A stretch of DNA of 64,000 bases from Acinetobacter larvae (GTDB lineage Bacteria > Pseudomonadota > Gammaproteobacteria > Pseudomonadales > Moraxellaceae), in NCBI RefSeq assembly GCF_001704115.1, contig NZ_CP016895.1, positions 3,100,001 to 3,164,000 on the forward strand. The letters run 5' to 3'. Below the pieces are notes generated by a model. That model was not told where the DNA came from. It did not search any database and was given only the letters and a program-made list of their open reading frames with translations. This document shows positions 12,001-19,034 of the stretch, in pieces; the stretch's first letter is position 1; each line of letters begins with the position of its first letter. Both the position numbers and the translations under genes were made by a program.

Positions 12001-13494
12001 GGTGCTACCAGGCTCTGCTGTACCCGTAATTGGGTCAGTCTCACTGGGTGGGTTAATAATCGGTGCATCCGGTGCTACCGCATCAACAATTGCCGTCGCT
12101 GGCGGTGAAGTATTATTGGCAGGATCCGTAGCGACTGCTGTAATTTTATCACCATCTTTTAGACCGGGATTCGGTACCGTCCAACTTCCATCAGGATTGG
12201 TCACAGTGGTTTCAGTTTTGCCATCTGGGAAAGTCACGGTCACGGTGCTACCCGGTTCTGCTGTTCCGGTAATGGGGTCTTTGCCATTTACAGGATCGAT
12301 AATCGGCGCATTCGGTGCTACCGCATCAACAATTGCCGTCGCTGGCGGTGAAGTATTATTGGCAGGATCCGTAGCGACTGCTGTAATTTTATCGCCATCT
12401 TTTAGACCGGGATTCGGTACCGTCCAACTTCCATCGGGATTGGTCACAGTGGTTTCAGTTTTACCATCTGGGAAAGTCACGGTGACGGTGCTACCCGGTT
12501 CTGCTGTTCCAGTAATGGGGTCTTTGCCATTTACAGGATCGATAATCGGCGCATTCGGTGCTACCGCATCAACAATTGCCGTCGCTGGCGGCGAGGTATT
12601 ATTTGATGGGTCCGTGGCAACCGCTGTAATTTTATCGCCATCTTTTAGACCGGGATTCGGTACCGTCCAAGTGCCATCAGGATTGGTCACAGTGGTTTCA
12701 GTTTTACCATCTGGGAAAGTCACGGTGACGGTGCTACCCGGTTCTGCTGTTCCAGTAATGGGATCTTTGCCATTTACAGGATCAATAATCGGCGCATTCG
12801 GTGCTACCGCATCAACAATTGCCGTCGCTGGCGGCGAGGTATTATTTGATGGGTCCGTGGCAACTACAGTAATCTTGTCGCCATCTTTTAAACCGGGATT
12901 CGGTACCGTCCAAGTACCATCGGGATTGGTCACGGTGGTTGCCGTTTTTCCATCTGGAAAAGTCACGGTTATGGTGCTACCCGGTTCTGCTGTTCCTGTA
13001 ATGGGGTCTTTGCCATTTACAGGATTAATAATCGGTGCATTCGGTGCCTCCGTATCCCCTTTAGAGCCATCGCTATGCCCCGCCCATGCGATGATTCCTC
13101 CGGCAACGATAGGCACAGCAAGCCAAGCCCAAGGGCTGCTTGCATCATGATACAACAGCGGTTCTATGCTATCGATATAGCCCAATTGTACATTTTCTAA
13201 GACTGCACCTTGCGCATCGGTAAATTGTGCCCACAACAATTTATGCTGATCATCTTCAAAAACAAGGCTATTTTCAGTTTGGTACTGCCCATTTGGAAAG
13301 AAATTTTCGATGACAATTTTTTCACCGTTTTTGAGGAGGATGACGGCATTGTTGCCGTCTTTTGCGATCCGCTCAACGTCATGGTGATTGATCTTAATCA
13401 AAACAACAGAGGCCTCAGATACAGCAACGCTATCTCCATCAACGGTCTCTAATACTTTGTGTGTTTCTTTTGATATTACTTTTATCTCAGACAT
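1..13494 (-). CDS. Giant Bap/BapA-family biofilm adhesin, N-terminal 4,498 residues (C terminus off the left edge)
   Basis: The frame starts at ATG 13494 with an SD-like GGGA about 8 nt upstream and stays open to base 1, so the protein is partial. Residues ~1-125 look like the BapA-type prefix domain (starts MSEIKVISKETHKV), followed by a hydrophobic stretch (WAWLAVPIVAGGIIAW). Next come five 81-aa Ig-like repeats (~145-548), one single Ig-like domain, a partial and then four full 646-aa blocks (~766-3349), each of six Ig-like domains with motifs such as YTDDTAP and VVVLRDGQVVGEAIVTGQTW, then eight or nine 100-aa Ig-like units of Big_12 character (~3350-4160), then further Ig-like domains. 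Family knowledge: such proteins are secreted by a type I system, stay on the cell surface and mediate adhesion and biofilm formation. No cysteine-rich or catalytic domain is seen. The C-terminal secretion signal and ABC exporter genes would lie left of the window. Exact copy numbers could be affected by assembly of near-identical repeats. Confidence 0.9.
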   Translation of the reverse strand, partial: MSEIKVISKETHKVLETVDGDSVAVSEASVVLIKINHHDVERIAKDGNNAVILLKNGEKIVIENFFPNGQYQTENSLVFEDDQHKLLWAQFTDAQGAVLENVQLGYIDSIEPLLYHDASSPWAWLAVPIVAGGIIAWAGHSDGSKGDTEAPNAPIINPVNGKDPITGTAEPGSTITVTFPDGKTATTVTNPDGTWTVPNPGLKDGDKITVVATDPSNNTSPPATAIVDAVAPNAPIIDPVNGKDPITGTAEPGSTVTVTFPDGKTETTVTNPDGTWTVPNPGLKDGDKITAVATDPSNNTSPPATAIVDAVAPNAPIIDPVNGKDPITGTAEPGSTVTVTFPDGKTETTVTNPDGSWTVPNPGLKDGDKITAVATDPANNTSPPATAIVDAVAPNAPIIDPVNGKDPITGTAEPGSTVTVTFPDGKTETTVTNPDGSWTVPNPGLKDGDKITAVATDPANNTSPPATAIVDAVAPDAPIINPPSETDPITGTAEPGSTVTVTFPDGSTETTTTNPNGTWTVPNPGLKDGDEIKATATDKAGNTSPETTAVVDVAVPSALVEIESYSDNVNPQVGDFTSGSSTNDPTPTLNLVLTGTLASGDVINIYRDGVKVGTATLGADNKYHFTDSTLADGLYEYSARVENDSGKVGPISAAFEILVDTQAPAQLQIDEVIDDVEYIVGQITAGGSTNDTHPTVKGHGAEPNATVTLKDTDGTILGTTVAAADGTWSIEPTSPLTEGPHHLQVTQTDQAGNESAPESFDLVVDSVAPTQATQIIDILDAVSPVIGSVANNGYTDDTAPTLQGTLSQALGNAEKVVVLRDGQVVGEAIVTGQTWSFKDSGLENGKQYEYSARVEDAAGNRGGISNNYVINVDTIAPTQTVQIISATDNVGPVTGELASGAITDDSTPSLNGSISSVLAANEVIVIYRDGVKVGTATIANGATTWTYTDHGLVNGQDYRYTAQVEDASGLTGPSSNPFDLSYVTDGSSNIATITEIEDDVDPVVGVIANNGYSNDTAPLVKGNLAEALAAGEKVVVLRDGQVIGEAIVTGQTWTFQDSNLQHGEQYTYSVVVESAAGIAGTESNSYTIHIDTVAPSQSVSITEVVDNKAPVTGVVANGGFTNDDTPEIKGTLSSALTAGEVLVVYRDGVKIGTATVTGNNWSFSDASLASGQSYTYTAQVEDLAGNTSALSNSYNINTNFDGASQSVAIVRVLDNVDPVQGVVSNKGYTNDQTPTLEGSIASALSAGDVVVIFRDGVEVGTATVTGTTWQFTDNLGSDGHYSYTAAVRTNTGDTGAPSAVYEINLDTQAPSQLQIDEVIDDVEYIVGQITAGGSTNDTHPTVKGHGAEPNATVTLKDTDGTILGTTVAAADGTWSIEPTSPLTEGPHHLQVTQTDQAGNESAPESFDLVVDSVAPTQATQIIDILDAVSPVIGSVANNGYTDDTAPTLQGTLSQALGNAEKVVVLRDGQVVGEAIVTGQTWSFKDSGLENGKQYEYSARVEDAAGNRGGISNNYVINVDTIAPTQTVQIISATDNVGPVTGELASGAITDDSTPSLNGSISSVLAANEVIVIYRDGVKVGTATIANGATTWTYTDHGLVNGQDYRYTAQVEDASGLTGPSSNPFDLSYVTDGSSNIATITEIEDDVDPVVGVIANNGYSNDTAPLVKGNLAEALAAGEKVVVLRDGQVIGEAIVTGQTWTFQDSNLQHGEQYTYSVVVESAAGIAGTESNSYTIHIDTVAPSQSVSITEVVDNKAPVTGVVANGGFTNDDTPEIKGTLSSALTAGEVLVVYRDGVKIGTATVTGNNWSFSDASLASGQSYTYTAQVEDLAGNTSALSNSYNINTNFDGASQSVAIVRVLDNVDPVQGVVSNKGYTNDQTPTLEGSIGSALSAGDVVVIFRDGVEVGTATVTGTTWQFTDNLGSDGHYSYSAAVRTNTGDTGAPSAVYEINLDTQAPAQLQIDEVIDDVEYIVGQITAGGSTNDTHPTVKGHGAEPNATVTLKDTDGTILGTTVAAADGTWSIEPTSPLTEGPHHLQVTQTDQAGNESAPESFDLVVDSVAPTQATQIIDILDAVSPVIGSVANNGYTDDTAPTLQGTLSQALGNAEKVVVLRDGQVVGEAIVTGQTWSFKDSGLENGKQYEYSARVEDAAGNRGGISNNYVINVDTIAPTQTVQIISATDNVGPVTGELASGAITDDSTPSLNGSISSVLAANEVIVIYRDGVKVGTATIANGATTWTYTDHGLVNGQDYRYTAQVEDASGLTGPSSNPFDLSYVTDGSSNIATITEIEDDVDPVVGVIANNGYSNDTAPLVKGNLAEALAAGEKVVVLRDGQVIGEAIVTGQTWTFQDSNLQHGEQYTYSVVVESAAGIAGTESNSYTIHIDTVAPSQSVSITEVVDNKAPVTGVVANGGFTNDDTPEIKGTLSSALTAGEVLVVYRDGVKIGTATVTGNNWSFSDASLASGQSYTYTAQVEDLAGNTSALSNSYNINTNFDGASQSVAIVRVLDNVDPVQGVVSNKGYTNDQTPTLEGSIASALSAGDVVVIFRDGVEVGTATVTGTTWQFTDNLGSDGHYSYTAAVRTNTGDTGAPSAVYEINLDTQAPSQLQIDEVIDDVEYIVGQITAGGSTNDTHPTVKGHGAEPNATVTLKDTDGTILGTTVAAADGTWSIEPTSPLTEGPHHLQVTQTDQAGNESAPESFDLVVDSVAPTQATQIIDILDAVSPVIGSVANNGYTDDTAPTLQGTLSQALGNAEKVVVLRDGQVVGEAIVTGQTWSFKDSGLENGKQYEYSARVEDAAGNRGGISNNYVINVDTIAPTQTVQIISATDNVGPVTGELASGAITDDSTPSLNGSISSVLAANEVIVIYRDGVKVGTATIANGATTWTYTDHGLVNGQDYRYTAQVEDASGLTGPSSNPFDLSYVTDGSSNIATITEIEDDVDPVVGVIANNGYSNDTAPLVKGNLAEALAAGEKVVVLRDGQVIGEAIVTGQTWTFQDSNLQHGEQYTYSVVVESAAGIAGTESNSYTIHIDTVAPSQSVSITEVVDNKAPVTGVVANGGFTNDDTPEIKGTLSSALTAGEVLVVYRDGVKIGTATVTGNNWSFSDASLASGQSYTYTAQVEDLAGNTSALSNSYNINTNFDGASQSVAIVRVLDNVDPVQGVVSNKGYTNDQTPTLEGSIGSALSAGDVVVIFRDGVEVGTATVTGTTWQFTDNLGSDGHYSYTAAVRNNTGDTGAPSAVYEINLDTQAPAQLQIDEVIDDVEYIVGQITAGGSTNDTHPTVKGHGAEPNATVTLKDTDGTILGTTVAAADGTWSIEPTSPLTEGPHHLQVTQTDQAGNESAPESFDLVVDIQAPSLSISVSDLELAAGETITVTFKFSEAVSSFDSSDVLTTGGNLTGLTTTDNITWTASFTQSGSEQPSIKVNDGSYTDVAGNAGTGDVVDATDGFITDDSAPTLEISATDLVLSAGEVITVTFKFSEAVIGFDASDISTVGGNLIGLTTTDNITWTASFTQSGTDQPSISVADDSYSDLAGNLGKGDVLDGSAGFITDTTAPTLEISATDLVLSVGEVVTVTFKFSEAVTGFDASDISTVGGNLTGLTTTDNITWTASFTQSGTDQPSISVADDSYSDLAGNLGKGDVLDASAGFITDTTAPTLEISATDLVLSVGEVVTVTFKFSEAVTGFDASDISTVGGNLTGLTTTDNITWTASFTQSGTDQPSISVADDSYSDLAGNLGKGDVLDASAGFITDTTAPTLEISATDLVLSVGEVVTVTFKFSEAVTGFDASDITTVGGNLTGLTTTDNITWTASFTQSGTDQPSISVADDSYSDLAGNLGKGDVLDASAGFITDTTAPTLEISATDLVLSVGEVVTVTFKFSEAVTGFDASDISTVGGNLTGLTTTDNITWTASFTQSGTDQPSISVADDSYSDLAGNLGKGDVLDGSAGFITDTTAPTLEISATDLVLSVGEVVTVTFKFSEAVTGFDASDITTVGGNLTGLTTTDNITWTASFTQSGTDQPSISVADDSYSDLAGNLGKGDVLDGSAGFITDTTAPTLEISATDLVLSVGEVVTVTFKFSEAVTGFDASDITTVGGNLTGLTTTDNITWTASFTQSGTDQPSISVADDSYSDLAGNLGKGDVLDGSAGFITDLIPLSLTITDDVAASITNDPVTFTFSFNKDVADFELSDIVVAGGTAASTLTQVDAHTYTLLVTPTANSLGTITVNVAANVATDSAGNKNSAASASQDYDTLIPLETVTINTYTDDVGAITGDFASNTKTDDTAPVLNGTISAALGVGHQVAVYASDNSLLGYATVDAVNLTWSYALTGLTEGSSSYYAKVVSAVGNEGAKSNDFTIIVDLTPPVVASLSTTFSLDVDTSNGVPLSGLTTTITAQNSDLITRDNTPTAVKGTLSTALATGEMLQISKDNGVTWQDVSSLAGSDWVYNLSDTYTADTTLNFKFRVRDEAGNTTALSTEDRVVMIDVTTPDAPTLAPIVPTQ
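1041..3060. repeat. Tandem array of 300-bp near-identical units (about 6.7 copies, with diverged copies to ~3440)
   Basis: The same 300-bp sequence recurs at an exact 300-bp period, for example with starts at 1041, 1341, 1641, 1941, 2241, 2541 and 2841. Copies differ at only a few positions (ctgcc/ctggc, ctcact/ctcgct, gtggtg/gtgctg). Units from about 3061 to 3440 are the same domain but clearly diverged. The period equals 100 codons, so gain or loss of units keeps the adhesin in frame. Each unit encodes one Ig-like domain (ATDLVLSVGEVVTVTFKFSE and so on). Confidence 0.95.
3447..11517. repeat. Higher-order repeat: four 1,938-bp units plus a 319-bp partial fifth
   Basis: Unit boundaries can be set at 3447, 5385, 7323 and 9261, with a partial copy at 11199-11517; the period is exactly 1,938 bp (646 codons). 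The copies are nearly identical, with scattered single-base differences. Each unit encodes six related but non-identical Ig-like domains of roughly 100 aa. Some differences alternate: units 2 and 4 share gcgaggg, gaagc and gtacc where units 1 and 3 have gctggt, gaacc and gtgcc. Confidence 0.95.
11848..13062. repeat. Five 243-bp (81-aa) Ig-like repeats near the N terminus of the adhesin
   Basis: A marker around gtagcgactgctgtaatttt recurs near 11878, 12121, 12364, 12607 and 12850, a 243-bp period. On the minus strand each unit encodes an 81-aa domain containing PITGTAEPGSTITVTFPDGK and DGTWTVPNPGLKDGD, typical of bacterial Ig-like domains in Bap-type adhesins. These copies are more diverged than the two downstream arrays. 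Confidence 0.9.
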
Positions 13495-14141
13495 AATGTT
13501 TCCCAACCCAAGAAAATATAAATTAGATATTTAAAATTATTAATTTTTAAAAACTTAAATAAAGCCCACATAAAATAGAGCTATCGGGAATATCATAGAA
13601 AAGTAATAAAATAAAACCAATGAAATAGTTAAAAATATAAATGCCTTATAATGCTACATTTCTTATAACATAATGATATCCATACTTTGCTCTATCTCAC
13701 ACTTTTAAAAATAAAGCTCGACTTAAAAATAATATATCGCTGAAATTAAGATTTAGGCATTCAATAAAACTCGTTAAAATACGCACAATTAATCAGTTAA
13801 AAATTAAAAATAAAATAAAACACTCTGTCAAAATTATACTTTATTATTTATTTTAAAATTTAAGGTAATAATAAAGTAATAGATCAAGCTTTTAAAATCA
13901 TACTAAGCGCTTATTCTAAATCCTGTTACTGTCAATATTTTTATTCTAAGCCCTTCTATTGTGGTTTATTCTGCGAGGTTCTTTTCTACTAGATCAAAGC
14001 TAATCATTGCTTTCATGGAGATACTTAGACCTTTATTGAGCATCCAAGATGCTTTATCAAAACACCACTCAGCATAAAAAAACCAGTGATATCTATCACT
14101 GGTTTTTCCGAAACAACCAAGCAAAATGACTCAGTATTTCC
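13495..14141. other. AT-rich intergenic region upstream of the adhesin gene
   Basis: About 650 bases with no convincing ORF, very rich in A/T runs from ~13500 to 13900. It must contain the adhesin promoter on the minus strand, but I cannot place one confidently. The prc terminator lies at its right end. The composition is typical of regions bound by H-NS-like proteins, which is inference only. Confidence 0.6.
14078..14107 (-). terminator. Intrinsic terminator of prc
   Basis: A perfect 14-bp inverted repeat (aaaaaccagtgata / tatcactggttttt) with a 2-nt centre sits 35 nt past the prc stop. On the minus strand it ends in a run of seven Ts. Confidence 0.85.
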
Positions 14142-16322
14142 TTACTTTTGTAATTTGGCGTAATCCAATAAGATTTGCGCAGCCTCATTCACAAAAGTTT
14201 CTTCTTCAGGAAGTGGCGGGCGCTTATTGGCTTTCATTTTAGCACGCGTCTCTGCTTGTGCTTCCAGTGCAGCTTGATAGCTTTCCCAGTTAACATATGG
14301 CTTAAGCCCCGTGGCTAGACGGCGTGTATTTTCAGCAGCCAAGGTCTTTTGTTCTAAAGCCGCCAATTCAGCTTTACGTTTGTCGATATCTAACACAACT
14401 TTTTTCTGCTGTTTGGCTTCCTTCGAAATCGCCATTCGTGTTTCAAGATAGCTAAATTGCGGATCTTGTGTCGTACGTTGCTTCGATAAAGTAGCCAGTT
14501 CTGCTAAATATGGTTTGATGGTCCCTGCGCGTTGGAATGGTGCCGTTTGGATGGTATCCCATACCAAAGCATTTTTTGCTTTACGTTCACCAAACTCTTC
14601 GTCATAGATATCAACCAATTTAATATCTGGAATAACCCCTTTATTTTGTGTACTTCCACCGGTAATACGATAAAACTTACGCTGCGTTAAGGTCGCCTGT
14701 CCATGCGCCAGACTGTCCAATTGTACCTGAGCGGTCCCTTTCCCCGTGGTGGTACTTCCAATCACAATACCGCGACCATAATCTTGTACCGCTGCAGAGT
14801 AAATTTCACTGGCTGATGCTGATGCGAGGTTAATCAGTACTGCCAAGGGTCCTGCATAGGTTTGTACACCGCCATCGGTATCTTTAAACACGCTGACATT
14901 ACCATTGCCATCGCGAATCTGTACCACTGGACCTTCTTTGATGATTTGGCCAATCATTTTTGCCACTTCTTCTAAAGAACCACCAGGATTATTTCTCAAG
15001 TCAATGATGATGCCCTCAACCTGCTGGGCTGCCAATGCTTTCAGGGCATTATTGGTATCTTCAGCAACAGAACGATATTCGTTACCCGCACGGCGTGCGC
15101 GATAGTTTAAATAGAAGGATGGGATTTCAATCACACCAAAAACATGTTCTTTACCATCACGGTTAACCGTCACTGTCCGTGAACGTAAACCGGCATCTTC
15201 TTCTTGAATCACATCACGGGTCAAGGTAATCACACGTGCTTGGCTCATCGGGCTACCAGCAGCTTGTAACTTCAGCGTGACTTTGGTACCGCGTTTACCA
15301 CGAATCAGCCCCACAATTTCTGAACTTTGCCAGCCGATCACATCTATCATTTTTTCGCCATCTTGTGCGACGCCAATGATACGATCACCAGCGCGTACCT
15401 GACCCGACTTACTGGCTGGACCACCATCTACAATGGTTTCAATTTTGATGTAATCTTCATTGCCCCGCTCAGGACGAATCGACACCCCAATGCCCTCGAG
15501 CTGCAACGTGGTTTGACGATTCAACTCCATGGCATCAATCGGTGGGAAATAATTACTATGCGGATCATAAGTTGCCATCATGGCGTTGAGGGTTTTATCT
15601 AAGACATCATCGCTTTTTAAACGCTCAATACGTTGTAATTGGCGGGTATAACGTTTGGTCAAAGTCTGAACCGGGGTGAGATCTTCAGAGCTCGTCAAAT
15701 CCTGCCCATTCGCCAAAGATGGATCTGCTTTTAACGCTTTTTGTTTAGCTTTTTCTTCATCTTTGGCAATGGTTAGATTGATCAGTTGTGACACGATCAT
15801 ATTTTTCCAATGCGCTTGCTGTTGCGCTGTACTGGTAAAATAGGGGGCTTTCTCACGATCGGTATCGATATAAACATCAGGTTGATGTAAGTCTTGTGGT
15901 TTTTTTAACTCAGCCAACATAAAACGATAGAAATTTTTTAAGCGTTCACGATAATCGGCATGAATCGCATATCCCGCGGTTAAATCACCCGCTTTTAATC
16001 TCGTCCCAAAATTTGACGCATAGGCTGCTTTATATTTTTCTATATCTGATGCCAGAAAAATATTATGGTCTGGGTCCAAAGCATCTAGATACATGTCGAG
16101 GATTCGTGCTGAAGTCTCGCTATCTAGTCTCATATTTAAATAGTGTTGACGGTCAACCAAAGTTGCTAATTGGCGCGCGACCAAAGCTTGTGGTTGGGTG
16201 GGTTGGAGAGTAGACGAAACAACTGCAGGCTCTTTTGCAGCGTTCGCTTCACTGATTGCATGATTAAAAAGCAACCCACCAGTCGCAACAGCAACGGCGC
16301 AGGCAATTAATTGAAGTTTCAT
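14142..16322 (-). CDS. prc: Tail-specific (C-terminal processing) periplasmic protease Prc
   Basis: 726 aa, slightly longer than the ~680-aa E. coli enzyme. It degrades or trims periplasmic proteins from their C terminus and controls turnover of peptidoglycan hydrolases in species where it has been studied. An N-terminal signal peptide (MKLQLIACAVAVATGGLLF) is followed by an N-terminal helical domain, a PDZ domain (LEGIGVSIRPERG to about residue 360), and the S41 peptidase core with ASASASEIYSAAVQDYGRG. The Ser/Lys dyad by family alignment should be S503 and K528 (TTGKGTAQ). The C-terminal part is the Lys/Glu-rich DUF3340-type tail. The start has AGGACTT upstream. It diverges from nagZ and has its own terminator, so it is probably monocistronic. 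Confidence 0.95.
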   Translation of the reverse strand: MKLQLIACAVAVATGGLLFNHAISEANAAKEPAVVSSTLQPTQPQALVARQLATLVDRQHYLNMRLDSETSARILDMYLDALDPDHNIFLASDIEKYKAAYASNFGTRLKAGDLTAGYAIHADYRERLKNFYRFMLAELKKPQDLHQPDVYIDTDREKAPYFTSTAQQQAHWKNMIVSQLINLTIAKDEEKAKQKALKADPSLANGQDLTSSEDLTPVQTLTKRYTRQLQRIERLKSDDVLDKTLNAMMATYDPHSNYFPPIDAMELNRQTTLQLEGIGVSIRPERGNEDYIKIETIVDGGPASKSGQVRAGDRIIGVAQDGEKMIDVIGWQSSEIVGLIRGKRGTKVTLKLQAAGSPMSQARVITLTRDVIQEEDAGLRSRTVTVNRDGKEHVFGVIEIPSFYLNYRARRAGNEYRSVAEDTNNALKALAAQQVEGIIIDLRNNPGGSLEEVAKMIGQIIKEGPVVQIRDGNGNVSVFKDTDGGVQTYAGPLAVLINLASASASEIYSAAVQDYGRGIVIGSTTTGKGTAQVQLDSLAHGQATLTQRKFYRITGGSTQNKGVIPDIKLVDIYDEEFGERKAKNALVWDTIQTAPFQRAGTIKPYLAELATLSKQRTTQDPQFSYLETRMAISKEAKQQKKVVLDIDKRKAELAALEQKTLAAENTRRLATGLKPYVNWESYQAALEAQAETRAKMKANKRPPLPEEETFVNEAAQILLDYAKLQK

Positions 16323-16516
16323 AAATTCTGTTGAAGTCCTACGGTTTCCAAATTCTACGCTGTTTTAAACTGAATTGATTAATATCAGAATCTTAAACAA
16401 CTTATCAGGTTTATACTTTGTCGTTTTATCATACTCTGCAACTATAAAATGTAGCAAATCATTGCTGATTTAAGTTATTGTTGCTGCAGTTTGACGCGAA
16501 TACACTGGAATAATTT
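16323..16516. promoter_or_regulatory. Divergent promoter region between prc and nagZ
   Basis: 194 bases between two divergent starts must hold promoters for both genes. It is AT-rich with several candidate -10-like hexamers, none clear enough to assign. Confidence 0.4.
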
Positions 16517-17536
16517 ATGATTGGCGCATTGATGTTAGATATCTCTGGCACAACTCTTACACAACAAGATATAGACTTATTACAGGCTCCACAAGTTGGC
16601 GCAGTTATTTTATTTCGTCGTAATATCGAATCGCCCCAACAAGTCCGCGCCCTGACAGATCATATGCGAAAGGTCCGTCCAGATATTCTAATCGCGGTTG
16701 ATCAAGAAGGTGGTCGCGTACAACGTCTGAAAGATGGTTTTAGCTTACTTCCAGCAATGGGGCGTTTTGGTGAGCTTTATCAACAAGACCCCACACAAGC
16801 ATTACAACTCACAGAACAATGTGGCTGGTTAATGGCAAAAGAAGTATTGGCTGTGGGAATTGATTTTAGCTTCGCCCCTGTGCTCGATCTCAACGGCATT
16901 AGTGATGTGATTGGGGATCGCGCTTTTGCCAATACCGCACAGCAGGTCATTGTATTGGCACGTGCTTTTATGCAAGGGATGCAACGTGCTGGCATGGCAA
17001 CCACAGGTAAACATTTCCCCGGTCACGGCTCTGTACAAGCCGATTCACATGTTGCTGCGGCAATTGATCCACGCAGCTATGCAGACATTTATCAGCAAGA
17101 CATGCAAAGCTTTATCGAGCTCCAACCGCAACTAACAGCCATCATGCCGGCCCACGTGATTTATTCCCAAGTTGATGCCCACCCGGCTGGTTTCTCAGCC
17201 TTTTGGGTACAACAGGTATTACGCCAGCAACTTAAATTTGACGGTGTTATTTTCTCTGATGATTTAAGTATGCAAGCTGCCGATGCAGCGGGTGATGTGA
17301 CGGCCAGAATTCGCGCCGCACTGGATGCTGGCTGTGATATGGGCTTAGTCTGCAATGATCGTGCCGCGGCATTGGCAGCACTGGGTGCCATTGAAGATTA
17401 TCCACTCCCCGATCAGACCCGACTGGAAAAAATGCGTGGACAAATTCCAGCAGTGGACCCCGCACAACCATTGGCAGCAGATGCACAGTGGTTAGCAGCA
17501 AAACAGCATATCGAACAATTCCGCACGCGGGTTTAA
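16517..17536 (+). CDS. nagZ: Beta-N-acetylhexosaminidase NagZ (peptidoglycan recycling)
   Basis: 339 aa, glycoside hydrolase family 3, cytoplasmic. It removes GlcNAc from GlcNAc-anhydroMurNAc(-peptide) during muropeptide recycling. Visible signatures are the GH3 motif GKHFPGHGSVQADSH (K165, H166, H170, H178), with H178 the likely acid/base in the flexible loop, and FSDDLSMQAA with D248 as the expected nucleophile. Length matches the family. It diverges from prc, and the pairing of two envelope-maintenance genes fits but does not prove co-regulation. No clear terminator follows; a 14-bp direct repeat (cctattgtttgctg) occurs at 17543 and 17565 just downstream. Confidence 0.95.
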   Translation: MIGALMLDISGTTLTQQDIDLLQAPQVGAVILFRRNIESPQQVRALTDHMRKVRPDILIAVDQEGGRVQRLKDGFSLLPAMGRFGELYQQDPTQALQLTEQCGWLMAKEVLAVGIDFSFAPVLDLNGISDVIGDRAFANTAQQVIVLARAFMQGMQRAGMATTGKHFPGHGSVQADSHVAAAIDPRSYADIYQQDMQSFIELQPQLTAIMPAHVIYSQVDAHPAGFSAFWVQQVLRQQLKFDGVIFSDDLSMQAADAAGDVTARIRAALDAGCDMGLVCNDRAAALAALGAIEDYPLPDQTRLEKMRGQIPAVDPAQPLAADAQWLAAKQHIEQFRTRV

Positions 17537-17762
17537 TGCTGTCCTATTGTTTGCTGGTTGTGTACCTATTGTTTGCTGCAATACCCATATATGACCAATA
17601 CACGGTCTAAGCCATACACGGTATTGTTTCAGCGACAGCAATTAGAGCAAAGCGCACTGTAATGGGTTATTCAATTTAATCAATTAATTGTCATAGCGTC
17701 ATGGGCACAGTTAAGCTACTATCGAAGCCATGACGCTCCACTCAATTTTGGGTTTTCTACAG

Positions 17763-19034
17763 ATGACTGCACAAGATTCTATACAGCATTACATGCTACA
17801 ACTTGGCAAAAATGCACGCCGAGCCGCGCAAACTTTAGCTTGCGCCACCACCAACAGTAAAAACCAAGCGCTGGCGGAAATTCACACGCAATTAAAGCAC
17901 CATCAAGCAGACATTCTTGCTGCCAATCAAATCGATATGGCACAAGGACAAGCGAAAAATCTTGATGCTGCGCTCTTAGACCGTTTAGCACTGAATGAAC
18001 AACGCTTCCAAGCAATGCTGGATGGACTTCAAGATGTGATCTCACTGAAAGACCCTATTGGTGAAATTACCGATATGGCTTATCGCCCAACCGGTATTCA
18101 ACTCGGAAAAATGCGTGTGCCTCTAGGTGTGGTAGGCATGATTTATGAATCACGTCCCAATGTAACCTTGGAAGCAGCGGCATTGGCACTCAAGTCGGGC
18201 AATGCCATTATTTTACGGGGTGGCTCTGAAGCCTTACATTCCAACCAAGCCATCGCTACCGCAATACATCAAGCACTCAAAAATGTCGCTTTACCCACTG
18301 AATCGGTACAAGTCGTCAACACACCGGATCGTAGTGCTGTCGGTTATCTGATTAGCATGGTTGACTATGTTGATGTCATCGTACCTCGTGGTGGTAAGGG
18401 CTTGATTGAAAGAATCACCAAAGAAGCCAAAATCCCTGTGATTAAGCATCTTGATGGAAACTGTCATGTATATATTGATAATGAAGCGAACATTGACAAA
18501 GCCCTCGCGATTGCCCTGAATGCCAAAACCCATCGGTATGGCGTCTGTAATGCCATGGAAACACTGTTAGTAAATGCTGAAATTGCTGAACGTTTTTTAC
18601 CACAGATTGCCGTACTCTATGCTGAAAAACAGGTGGAATTACGCGGCTGCCCCATCACACAAAATATTTTAGCAGGACACGTGATTGCGGCAACTGAAGA
18701 AGATTGGTCGACCGAATATCTTGCCCCAATCCTTGCCATTAAAGTACTACCAGATATGGATGAAGCGATTCAACATATCAACCATTATGGTTCACACCAT
18801 AGCGATGCGATAGTCACAGAAAACTTTAGCAAAGCACGACAGTTTTTGGCACGTGTCGATTCAAGCTCGGTGATGATCAATGCATCTACACGTTTTGCAG
18901 ATGGTTTTGAATATGGTTTGGGTGCAGAAATTGGCATTTCAACCGATAAAATCCATGCCCGTGGACCGGTTGGACTAGAAGGTCTAACCTCACAAAAATG
19001 GGTGGTCTTTGGTGACGGTCATATCCGCCAATAA
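17763..19034 (+). CDS. proA: Gamma-glutamyl phosphate reductase ProA (proline biosynthesis)
   Basis: 423 aa from the ATG at 17763. It reduces L-glutamyl-5-phosphate to glutamate-5-semialdehyde with NADPH, the second step of proline synthesis. It has the aldehyde-dehydrogenase-like fold: [22 protein letters not shown] in the middle and [15 protein letters not shown] with the catalytic cysteine C262, then [14 protein letters not shown] near the C terminus. An in-frame ATG at 17730 would add 11 residues. Neither start has a strong SD; 17763 is preferred because the resulting N terminus matches the usual ProA length. No proB is adjacent, so the pathway genes are dispersed. Confidence 0.93.
   Translation: MTAQDSIQHYMLQLGKNARRAAQTLACATTNSKNQALAEIHTQLKHHQADILAANQIDMAQGQAKNLDAALLDRLALNEQRFQAMLDGLQDVISLKDPIGEITDMAYRPTGIQLGKMRVPLGVVGMIYESRPNVTLEAAALALKSGNAIILRGGSEALHSNQAIATAIHQALKNVALPTESVQVVNTPDRSAVGYLISMVDYVDVIVPRGGKGLIERITKEAKIPVIKHLDGNCHVYIDNEANIDKALAIALNAKTHRYGVCNAMETLLVNAEIAERFLPQIAVLYAEKQVELRGCPITQNILAGHVIAATEEDWSTEYLAPILAIKVLPDMDEAIQHINHYGSHHSDAIVTENFSKARQFLARVDSSSVMINASTRFADGFEYGLGAEIGISTDKIHARGPVGLEGLTSQKWVVFGDGHIRQ

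Noticed and set aside
11870..13150. 426-aa open frame on the plus strand across the 81-aa repeats
   Set aside because: It is antisense to the adhesin, and its own repeats only mirror the adhesin repeats. No SD or family features; GC-poor stop codons are avoided because of the coding strand.
13495..14141. Insertion-sequence remnant in the gap before the adhesin
   Set aside because: No inverted-repeat ends, target duplication or transposase fragments could be seen.
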